Assembly: GCA_007571355.1 (NCBI GenBank)
Contig: RKRO01000137.1
Location: 1-20,876 of the forward strand
Reading direction: 5' to 3'
DNA: 20,876 nucleotides
Origin: Candidatus Poribacteria bacterium
GTDB lineage: Bacteria > Poribacteria > WGA-4E > WGA-3G
Shown piece after piece: positions 1 to 6,638 of this stretch. The translations under genes and the position numbers were made by a program. Every line of letters starts with the position of its first letter. The stretch's first letter is position 1. The notes under the pieces were generated by a model. The model saw only the letters and a program-made list of their open reading frames with translations. It made no database searches and had not been told where the DNA came from.

Positions 1-735
1 TACCTCGATTGGCGCACGACAAACTTCGCATTAGCCGACCTTGGCGATGAGATGCGCGTCCTCTCTGCTTATGTGGATATTATCTTGGCTCGGTTCTTGA
101 AACACGACGAACTCGTTGCCGCTGCCACCGCCGCAACGGTACCAATCATCAACGGCTGCTGTGATAGATACCACCCGACGCAGGCACTCGGCGATCTGAT
201 GACGATACAAGAACATCTCGGTAGGTTGGAGGGAGTCAAATTGTGTTTCATCGGTGTGCATAATAATGTCTGTAATTCGCTGATTGCTGCGGGTATGAAG
301 GTCGGCATTGAAGTCACTGTCGTCGCACCAGAGATAAACCCCGCTGCCGTTGATAAAGCATTATGGGATGCAGCCGCTCAGAAAGGGCTCTATAAGACAC
401 TTGACACAGACACGCCAAATATCAGTCCTGCGCTCGAAAAAGTCGTCGCTGAAAGCGATATTGTTTATACGGATACGTGGGTGGACATGGAGTTCTTCAC
501 GGATCCTTCTTTTGCGAAAGAACGCGAGCGGCGGTTAAAACAGATGATGCCGTATCAATTGAACGCAGGACTGTTGAAGGGGCATGATTGCAAGGTTATG
601 CACTGCCTCCCCGCGCATCACGGCTACGAAATCACCAGTGAACTCGTCAACGATGAACGTTCCATTATCTTCGATCAGTCCGAAAACCGACTCCATAGCA
701 TGAAAGCGATCCTTCTCGGATTGCTTGCTTGTTGA
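1..735 (+). CDS. argF: Ornithine carbamoyltransferase-like protein, 5' end outside window
   Basis: The frame is open from base 1, so the N-terminal carbamoyl-phosphate domain is mostly missing and about 244 residues remain. The family transfers carbamoyl phosphate to the amine of ornithine to give citrulline in arginine synthesis, in the cytoplasm. Visible hallmarks are HPTQ (bases 172-183, carbamoyl-phosphate binding), HCLPAHHG (601-624, equivalent of the OTCase HCLP loop) and the C-terminal ENRLHSMKAIL helix. The segment where OTCases carry the ornithine-binding SMG motif after TDxW reads VDME here (481-492), so the exact amine substrate is less certain than the family. Alternatives are another transcarbamylase acting on an ornithine derivative, or on putrescine. 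It stops at TGA and is followed by a hairpin. Confidence 0.85.
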   Translation, partial: YLDWRTTNFALADLGDEMRVLSAYVDIILARFLKHDELVAAATAATVPIINGCCDRYHPTQALGDLMTIQEHLGRLEGVKLCFIGVHNNVCNSLIAAGMKVGIEVTVVAPEINPAAVDKALWDAAAQKGLYKTLDTDTPNISPALEKVVAESDIVYTDTWVDMEFFTDPSFAKERERRLKQMMPYQLNAGLLKGHDCKVMHCLPAHHGYEITSELVNDERSIIFDQSENRLHSMKAILLGLLAC

Positions 736-740
736 AAAGT

Positions 741-767
741 GGGCGAGGAGGCCTCGCCCCTACGCAC
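741..767. repeat. Hairpin with CCCCTACGCAC tail, repeat family member 1
   Basis: GGGCGAGG and CCTCGCCC form a perfect 8-bp stem with an AGG loop right after the argF stop. The stem runs into CCCCTACGCAC (757-767), then cgTTTTTT. The same 11-base tail follows a different hairpin at 10692-10715, which suggests a dispersed repeat family. The T run at 770-775 lies 10 bases after the stem, so it may also act as a terminator for argF, although the spacing is longer than usual. Confidence 0.6.
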
Positions 768-780
768 CGTTTTTTGTAAT

Positions 781-934
781 AACGTGAGTTTGATAAATGT
801 TGGACGTATGTAACGTCTGCTGTTAATTGAGGGGCTCTCCTGCACAAACTATGAAGTTTGTGCTACAATTCACGCTTCTGTGCTGCGAAAATAGGAGGTG
901 CAACACCTCCGAAATGATTCATCAAACTGGCGTT
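781..934. repeat. MITE-like 154-bp repeat, copy 1
   Basis: This stretch matches 3176-3329 over its full 154 bases with 7 substitutions and no gaps by my alignment (about 95% identity). The ends are imperfect inverted repeats: AACGTGAGTTTGATAAAT at the left against AACGCCAGTTTGATGAAT read inward from the right, 15 of 18 matching. Inside are GCACAAACT/AGTTTGTGC (9-bp stem), GGAGGTGcaaCACCTCC (7-bp stem) and GACGT/ACGTC. It holds no transposase gene. This is the form of a non-autonomous miniature inverted-repeat element. A target duplication is not clear at this copy; similar TAATAA strings flank the two ends with a one-base offset. Confidence 0.8.
893..910 (+). promoter_or_regulatory. Shine-Dalgarno sequestered in a repeat-borne hairpin
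   Basis: AGGAGG at 893-898 is a strong ribosome-binding sequence, but it lies in the left arm of GGAGGTGcaaCACCTCC (894-910). The right arm is an anti-Shine-Dalgarno mimic. The nearest in-frame ATG of thrC is at 914, giving an unusually long 15-base spacing. A second site, AAGGA at 938-942, sits 7 bases before an in-frame TTG at 950. The repeat therefore supplies or obstructs the translation start of thrC. Function is inferred from the sequence alone. Confidence 0.4.
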
Positions 935-2125
935 AATAAGGAATTTTTCTTGGATCAATATCTCTCTTTCTCACACGGCGAAACGTTAAGAGACCTTGCA
1001 TGTAGCAAGTGTGGTGAAACCTATCCGCACACGATACCGCAGAATGTTTGTAGTGCCTGCGGGAAGCCGCTGCTTGCTCGCTATACACTTGAACAACTGA
1101 CAGGAACGTGGCCCCGCGAGACCCTTCTGTCAAGACCTGCATCGCTTTGGCGTTATTGGGAACTCCTGCCTATATCTAATCCAGCGGACATCGTGACACT
1201 TGGCGAGACAATGACACCGCTCATCCATACGAAAACATTAGGGGCAAAGTTTGGACTGTCAGAGGTGTGGGTGAAAGACGAATCGAGGTTGCCCACGGGT
1301 AGTTTTAAGGCACGCGGTTTGGCGATGGCGGTATCCAAAGCGAAGTCTCTCGGATTAACGCAACTCGCGATCCCATCCGCTGGCAACGCGGCTACGGCAC
1401 TCGCGGCGTATGCCGCTGCCGCTGGCATGACCGCACACATCTTTATGCCGCAAGATACACCCGCCTTCAATAAAGAGACGTGTCAACTCTCAGGGGCAAA
1501 TGTGACGTTGATTGATGGTCTGATCAATGATGCTGGTAGAATTGTTGCTGAGCGGAAAGAAGGTAAAGGGTGGTTCGACGTGTCAACCCTTAAAGAACCG
1601 TATCGCGTCGAGGGAAAAAAGACGATGGGGTTTGAACTCGCGGAGCAATTCGAGTGGGAACTACCGGATGTTATCATCTACCCTACCGGCGGCGGTACGG
1701 GTATTGTCGGGATGTGGAAAGGCTTCGCGGAGTTAGAAGCAGTCGGGTGGATCGGGAAGAAGAGACCGCGTTTTATCTCTGTGCAATCTACGGGTTGCGC
1801 GCCAATTGTGAAAGCGTGGGAGGAAGGCGCGACTGAAGCAACACCGTGGAAGGAGGCACATACAATAGCCAGTGGCTTACGCGTGCCCCAAGCGATCGGT
1901 GATTTCCTTATCTTAGCGGCAATTCGTAAAAGTAACGGTGCTGCAATTACCGTCACAGACGAGGCTATCCGCGAGGCAATGCAACTGCTGCCTACAACCG
2001 AAGGGCTATTAACATGCCCCGAAGGTGCAGCGACCGTCGCTGCACTTAAGCAACTCGTCTCGGATGGGAGGATTGAATCTTCCGAACGCGTCGTCTTATT
2101 CAATACGGGCGGTTACCAGTCGTAG
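914..2125 (+). CDS. thrC: Threonine synthase (PLP-dependent)
   Basis: The product converts O-phosphohomoserine to threonine and phosphate in the cytoplasm. Numbering from the ATG at 914 (403 residues), an N-terminal zinc-ribbon-like pair CSKC...CSAC has cysteines at 30, 33, 46 and 49. The PLP lysine lies in TGSFKARG (K132), SAGNAATALAAYAA follows the usual PLP-contact pattern, and PTGGGTG is the phosphate-cradling glycine loop. These match fold-type II threonine synthases; threonine dehydratases lack the N-terminal ribbon. The frame extends back to an ATG at 827, but those residues are translated repeat and unlikely to be native. Candidate starts are ATG 914, inside the end of the MITE-like copy, or TTG 950 with AAGGA 7 bases upstream. 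I chose 914 but 950 is a serious alternative. It ends 7 bases before a convergent gene. Confidence 0.9.
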   Translation: MIHQTGVNKEFFLDQYLSFSHGETLRDLACSKCGETYPHTIPQNVCSACGKPLLARYTLEQLTGTWPRETLLSRPASLWRYWELLPISNPADIVTLGETMTPLIHTKTLGAKFGLSEVWVKDESRLPTGSFKARGLAMAVSKAKSLGLTQLAIPSAGNAATALAAYAAAAGMTAHIFMPQDTPAFNKETCQLSGANVTLIDGLINDAGRIVAERKEGKGWFDVSTLKEPYRVEGKKTMGFELAEQFEWELPDVIIYPTGGGTGIVGMWKGFAELEAVGWIGKKRPRFISVQSTGCAPIVKAWEEGATEATPWKEAHTIASGLRVPQAIGDFLILAAIRKSNGAAITVTDEAIREAMQLLPTTEGLLTCPEGAATVAALKQLVSDGRIESSERVVLFNTGGYQS

Positions 2126-2132
2126 AAGTCAA

Positions 2133-2879
2133 TCACTCCCTGTTTTCAAGATAATCGTAAGTCGGTTTTTGCTCTGTTTCTGCTCCGTTTTTAGGTTCAG
2201 TTCCTCTGTTCTTCAGGTGATAGCCTACTGCATATTCCTTCACTGATATAATCGGATACACACCATCAAATCCGGTAACGACCCCCTGCACTTCAACCGG
2301 TTTCCCGTTATTCCCAACATCTGTCCGCATCTGATCGAACTCAGGACTCGCGTCAAAAACGAAGTTCTGCCCTTGGTTCCGTGTGGTCAGCGCGTGCTGG
2401 ATATTCGAGGTCTCTGGTCGCCAACGTCGCCACGATGGGACATTTCGGATGTAACTTCGCGCGAAGCCGGGATGGGCGAACAGATCGCCACGAATCGTCA
2501 CATCGGTTTTGATGACGCGAGAATTACCGAGTCCATGCCGACCGCGGAAACGTGAATCGTTGAGCTGCCGCATGATGTCATACACATCAAACGTATGCGT
2601 TTCACTGTACTTAGAAACGCCTTGTCTCGGCTTGACTTCCACAACCGTTGTGAAATGACGAGTTCTGCCGTGCTTGTCAACAGGCGTGCGAAACGTAATA
2701 TCCGCTGGATCCGCCCACGGTTCTAATAATCGCCGAATCTGCCGAGCATCGGCGTTGTTGACGACATCGGAAATCTCTATTTTCAGAACAACTGTCTCTT
2801 CAGCCATACTTACCATACTGATCCCGACAAGTAGGACTATCACGAGAAAAGTGAGCAAATAGAAATGTGCGCTTTTCAT
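2133..2879 (-). CDS. Secreted protein of unknown function
   Basis: I do not recognise this 248-residue protein. Residues 1-26 form a clear export signal: a short basic start, a Leu/Val/Ile-rich core, and a likely cleavage near SMAEE. Residues 28-106 alternate predicted strands and helices in an order that could be a ferredoxin-like or HMA-like fold, but no CxxC metal site is present. The middle (107-190) is rich in Arg, His and Asn. Residues 194-220 (VEVQGVVTGFDGVYPIISVK) look like a strand-rich, OB-like segment. The tail is polar. GGGAG precedes the ATG at good spacing on the minus strand. It converges on thrC with 7 bases between stops and has no obvious partner gene. Being a real, exported gene is well supported; the fold guesses are tentative. 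Confidence 0.7.
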   Translation of the reverse strand: MKSAHFYLLTFLVIVLLVGISMVSMAEETVVLKIEISDVVNNADARQIRRLLEPWADPADITFRTPVDKHGRTRHFTTVVEVKPRQGVSKYSETHTFDVYDIMRQLNDSRFRGRHGLGNSRVIKTDVTIRGDLFAHPGFARSYIRNVPSWRRWRPETSNIQHALTTRNQGQNFVFDASPEFDQMRTDVGNNGKPVEVQGVVTGFDGVYPIISVKEYAVGYHLKNRGTEPKNGAETEQKPTYDYLENRE

Positions 2880-2881
2880 TC

Positions 2882-2908
2882 TGTCTTCTCCCTTTTGTCT
2901 TCTCCCTT
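2882..2908. repeat. 13-bp tandem duplication over a ribosome-binding site
   Basis: TGTCTTCTCCCTT occurs at 2882-2894 and again at 2896-2908 (period 14). On the minus strand this duplicates the AAGGGAGAAG Shine-Dalgarno tract just upstream of the secreted-protein start at 2879. Only the proximal copy is at usable spacing. A simple slippage duplication is the likely origin. Confidence 0.6.
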
Positions 2909-3175
2909 AATTAATCTGTAAGTTTACATCCTCATTTACATTAGACACCCTTAAAGAAAAAAAGTTTCAAAAAAAATCACTGGGGCGAGTACGATGACTT
3001 CCATTTAACCGTTAATGACGCAATATCGCAGTAAAAAGAGTGCATAATTTTAGCAAAAGTCAAAATCATCAGTTTTACAACGTGAGTTCGACGGTCTGAA
3101 AACCTAAACGCTCAGTATCACAAAGAAGTTTACAATGATGTGCATTTGTCAAGCGATTCCGATCTGCTTCCCTTT
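2909..3175. other. Gene-free, A/T-rich stretch before MITE copy 2
   Basis: No convincing coding frame or RNA gene is visible. It includes A-rich runs near 2956-2976 and an AACGTGAGTT string at 3079-3088 that matches the end of the 154-bp repeat. It lies upstream of the minus-strand gene at 2133-2879 and so should hold its promoter, but I cannot pick a convincing -35/-10 pair. Confidence 0.4.
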
Positions 3176-3329
3176 AACGTGAGTTTGATAAATGTTGGAC
3201 GTATGTAGCGTCCACTGTTAATTGAGGGGCTCTCCTGCACAAACTATGAAGTTTGTGCTACAATTCACGCTGTTGTGCTGCGAAAATAGGAGGTGCAACC
3301 CCTCCGAAAGGATTCATCAAACTGGCGTT
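3176..3329. repeat. MITE-like 154-bp repeat, copy 2
   Basis: This is a same-orientation copy of 781-934, identical in length and about 95% identical. It is flanked by the perfect direct repeat TTCCCTTTAA (3168-3177 and 3328-3337). The outer AA/TT of the element overlap that repeat, so the true target duplication is between 6 and 10 bases. This supports insertion by a transposase. The hairpin that hides AGGAGG carries one mismatch here (GGAGGTG/CCCCTCC), and the ATG present in copy 1 is AGG here. Confidence 0.8.
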
Positions 3330-3366
3330 CCCTTTAATAAGAGGGATAGGGGGTTAGGTGCGAATT

Positions 3367-3383
3367 CCCCTCGCTTGCGGGGG
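3367..3383. repeat. Short GC-rich hairpin downstream of the efflux operon
   Basis: CCCC-t-CGC-tt-GCG-g-GGG forms a GC-rich stem 60 bases past the stop of the RND pump gene. It has no T run on the minus strand, so it is a weak terminator candidate. It lies in a stretch (3338-3430) with several G-rich runs and no gene. Confidence 0.35.
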
Positions 3384-3442
3384 TAAGCGGGTTTCTTCGG
3401 ACAAGTGTGCATTTATTTTCGGATGTTAAGATAAACTCACGT

Positions 3443-6400
3443 TCAAAATTTTTCGATTTTGCGTTGGAAACTCGCTACCCAACTTAATTCGACGATGTAG
3501 TACAAGACCGGTAAGACGAGCAATGTTAAAACCGTGGCAGTTATCATACCACCACTAATAACGATTGCAAGGGGTTTCTGGAGTTCTGCTCCTGAACCGT
3601 GTGCAAGCGCGAGTGGTAACATCCCTAATCCTGTGGTCAGTGCTGTCATCAACACTGGACTGATACGTTCCTCGGCACCTTTTATGACGGCATCGTAGAG
3701 CGACATTCCCTCTGAACGCAGCGTATTGATGTGCGTTACCAAGATAATACCGTTTCGGACAGCAATACCGAACAACAGAATGAAACCTACCATCGAGGGA
3801 ATACTCAGCACACCACCGGTGAGGAAAATACTGACCACACCCCCGATTAACGCTAACGGCAGGTTCAGCATTACCAATAGTGAAAGCCGAAATGAGCCCA
3901 TCGCCAGAAATAGCAGAACACAGATACCAACAACCACAAAGCCTGTCTGAATTAGAATTCTTCTTTGTGCGGACTGTTGGCTTTCAAATTGCCCGCCGTA
4001 GGTAAGAAAATACGATTCGGGCAGATCAATATGTTCGTTAATTGTTTGCTGAACTTCCGCGATAAAACTACCGAGGTCTCGATCTTCGACGTTACACTGA
4101 ATGACAATACGTCGAGAGACGTTCTCGCGATTGATCGTATTCGGTCCGTAGCCGAAACCGACATCGGCGACCTGTTTTAAGGGAACGAATATCCCTGAAG
4201 GTGTTCGGAGTTCTAAGTTTTCAATGGATTCAACGGTGTTGATAAGTGTTGGATCCATCCGAATCATGAGCGCGTACTGACGTTGCCCTTGGATAACCCG
4301 GCTGACGGTCTCGCCTTTGAATGCGGTTTCTGCGAAATGTGTAACGTCTTCAACCCGTAAACCGTAGCGCGCCGCTTCAAGGCGTTTAACTTTGATTTGA
4401 AGCTGCTCCACTTGGGCTTGCTGTTCCACTTGTAAATCGGCTGCGCCTTCAATCTCGGAAATGACTGTTTTAATTTCCGCTGCTTTCTGTCTGAGCGTAT
4501 CAAGGTCGGGTCCAAACAACTTCAGTGCCACTTGTGCACTGACCCCAGACAAAAGATGGTCGAGCCGATGCTGAATGGGTTGACCAACAGATACGAGTAC
4601 CCCGGGGAAGTTTTCAGGCGATAACAGTGTACGTACTTCGGTGAGGAGTGCTTCCCGTGTTTTTTCGCGTTCATCGGGTGGAATAAAGTTCACAAGGATT
4701 TCGTGCGTGTTCACATCGTGCGCGTGTTCATCGGCTTCTGCACGTCCCGTGCGGCTACTGACACTCGTTACTTCGGGAATTGTTAAGAGCCTCGTTTCCA
4801 TCTCTCTGCCGATACGGGTTGATTCTCCTAACGAGGTGCCCGGCGGTGAGAAGACGCTGATAACGAACGTGGCTTCATCCATAACAGGCAAAAATTCGCG
4901 GCCCAAACGTGGAATTGCAGTTACAGTCAAGGCGACCAATAACAGTGCCAAAGCGACAACCACCCAACGTAAACGTATCACCCGCGTGAGCATTGGACGA
5001 TAAGCGCGTTTGATCCACACAACTATCGGACTCTCCTTCGGTGGTGCCGGTTCCGAATTGGATGCTTTGAGGAGTTGTTGCCAAGGGAAGCGCGTCAACA
5101 ACAGATCGCTTAGGACAGGAACCACTGTCAGTGCAACGAGTAACGATGCCGCCATCGAAATGACAACAGCCCAACCGAGTGGGCGGAACATCCTGCCCTC
5201 CATACCGCTTAAACTAAATAGTGGCACGAAGACAAGAATGATAATCAACGTCGCAAAAACGATGGATGCCCGGATTTCATCACTTGCGCGCGTCACAACT
5301 TCTGAGGGCGTTTCGTCAGGTGTCTCGCCTGCATAACGCAGCCGAAAGTATTCCTGCAATCGTCGGAAGATATTTTCGACGTACACAATAGCGTCGTCAA
5401 CCACCATTCCAACTGCAATCGCCAACCCCGCAAGTGTCATAATGTTGAGGGTGCCCCCCTGAGAGAGTAGTGCGATCACTGCTATGATGAGAGAGAGTGG
5501 GATCGCTGTCAGGGTAATCAGGGCGGTGCGAATATTAAAAAGAAAGATCGCTAAAATGACAACGACGAGGATAGCACCATCGCGTAGGGCATCTTTAACA
5601 GTGTTCACGGCACGGCGAATGAGGTCGGCTTGTGCGTACTCGACGTTAATCTTTACACCTTCAGGCATTGACTGCTCAAGTGATTTCAACACAGCGGTCA
5701 CTTTATCGCTGAGGTTTATCGTATTGATACCCGGTTGTTTGATGACTTTGCCTAAAACGGTTTCTTCGCCGTTGTGGCTCCCCGCGCCGCGCCGAATTTC
5801 TGGAAGCGATCCAATTTTCACTGTCGCAACATCTTTAACGAAAATCGGTGTGCCGTAGCCGCGCACATCAATGACAACATTTTCAATGTCTGCAACCGTA
5901 GAAATCCGTCCTAATCCGCGAATCATCAGTTCACGGGACTCTTTGATGAGGAAACCCCCTGCAGCGTTTTCGTTGCTCTTTTCAAGTGCAGAGGCAACAT
6001 CTTCGAGGGAGAGGTGGTAACTGATCAGCCGCTCAGGGTTGACGAAAACTTGAAATTGTTTTATGTATCCGCCGATATTAATCACGTTAGCGATCCCCCC
6101 CTGCGATTGCAGCTGATATCGAATGACCCAATCAGCCAGGTCCCGCATCTCCATCTCACTGAATTTCCCTGTTTCATCGACGAGCGCGTATTCTATAATC
6201 TCGCCTAAAAGAGAGGAAGTCGGTAAGATAATCGGGGCATCTACATCTTCAGGTAAATTCGGCGCAACAAGTTGAAGCCGCTCAGAAACCATCTGCCGCG
6301 CAAGGAATATATCCATACCCCAGTCGAACTCAACGAAAACAAGCGACAAACCGATCGCTGACGAAGACCGAACCCGTGTAACATCCGGGGTGCCGTTCAT

Positions 6401-6616
6401 TGCGCTTTCAATCGGGAGCGTTACAAGGGTTTCCATCTCCTCAGGTGACCAACCGTGTGCCTCTGTCAGTACGGTGATACGTGGCGGGTTGATGTCAGGA
6501 TAAACATCAATAGGTGCCGATTGAAACATCCTGAAGCCGATGATAATCGCCACAATCGTACAAGCGATGACAAAGAGTCTGTTTTTGAGTGAAACCTCGG
6601 TGATTTTTGACCACAT
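3443..6616 (-). CDS. RND efflux pump, CzcA/CusA (heavy-metal) family
   Basis: This is the inner-membrane, proton-driven pump of a tripartite export complex. The start at 6616 (1057 residues) has GGAGG 7 bases upstream; an in-frame ATG at 6670 overlaps the preceding gene and is unlikely. Family marks include PIDVYPDI after TM1, HGWSPEEMETLVTLPIE, the paired large periplasmic loops, and a second repeat opening with TAIPRLGREFLPVMDE. Length and N-terminus fit the heavy-metal subfamily. TM4 reads GMVVDDAIVYVEN with aspartates at 407 and 408, the spacing known from AcrB, and lacks the DFG signature of classic CzcA. The TM10 segment is FGIAVRNGIILV. The metal is not assignable by eye: Cu/Ag and Zn/Co/Cd are all open. 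It is last in the efflux operon, 22 bases after the fusion-protein stop. Confidence 0.92.
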   Translation of the reverse strand: MWSKITEVSLKNRLFVIACTIVAIIIGFRMFQSAPIDVYPDINPPRITVLTEAHGWSPEEMETLVTLPIESAMNGTPDVTRVRSSSAIGLSLVFVEFDWGMDIFLARQMVSERLQLVAPNLPEDVDAPIILPTSSLLGEIIEYALVDETGKFSEMEMRDLADWVIRYQLQSQGGIANVINIGGYIKQFQVFVNPERLISYHLSLEDVASALEKSNENAAGGFLIKESRELMIRGLGRISTVADIENVVIDVRGYGTPIFVKDVATVKIGSLPEIRRGAGSHNGEETVLGKVIKQPGINTINLSDKVTAVLKSLEQSMPEGVKINVEYAQADLIRRAVNTVKDALRDGAILVVVILAIFLFNIRTALITLTAIPLSLIIAVIALLSQGGTLNIMTLAGLAIAVGMVVDDAIVYVENIFRRLQEYFRLRYAGETPDETPSEVVTRASDEIRASIVFATLIIILVFVPLFSLSGMEGRMFRPLGWAVVISMAASLLVALTVVPVLSDLLLTRFPWQQLLKASNSEPAPPKESPIVVWIKRAYRPMLTRVIRLRWVVVALALLLVALTVTAIPRLGREFLPVMDEATFVISVFSPPGTSLGESTRIGREMETRLLTIPEVTSVSSRTGRAEADEHAHDVNTHEILVNFIPPDEREKTREALLTEVRTLLSPENFPGVLVSVGQPIQHRLDHLLSGVSAQVALKLFGPDLDTLRQKAAEIKTVISEIEGAADLQVEQQAQVEQLQIKVKRLEAARYGLRVEDVTHFAETAFKGETVSRVIQGQRQYALMIRMDPTLINTVESIENLELRTPSGIFVPLKQVADVGFGYGPNTINRENVSRRIVIQCNVEDRDLGSFIAEVQQTINEHIDLPESYFLTYGGQFESQQSAQRRILIQTGFVVVGICVLLFLAMGSFRLSLLVMLNLPLALIGGVVSIFLTGGVLSIPSMVGFILLFGIAVRNGIILVTHINTLRSEGMSLYDAVIKGAEERISPVLMTALTTGLGMLPLALAHGSGAELQKPLAIVISGGMITATVLTLLVLPVLYYIVELSWVASFQRKIEKF

Positions 6617-6638
6617 TGATTCGCCTCCGCTATCCACT

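Larger units (their letters stand above)
3079..3443. repeat. Outer inverted AACGTGAGTT pair enclosing MITE copy 2
   Basis: AACGTGAGTT at 3079-3088 faces its exact reverse complement at 3434-3443, and the 154-bp copy 2 lies between them. The right string abuts the TGA stop of the RND pump gene (3443-3445). Beyond the 10 shared bases the two ends diverge (CGACGG against TATCTT). It may be a decayed element of the same family into which copy 2 inserted, or simply two stray ends. A related AATGTGAGTTCGA string occurs at 18012. Confidence 0.35.

Noticed and set aside
1678..2103. 141-codon minus-strand open frame inside thrC
   Set aside because: It lies wholly antisense to threonine synthase, has no ribosome-binding site, and its residues look like a shadow of the coding frame.
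4641..5003. Plus-strand open frames within the RND pump (also 5484-5858)
   Set aside because: They are antisense to a well-supported, conserved gene; Arg/Ser/Thr-rich composition is typical of reverse-strand shadows.
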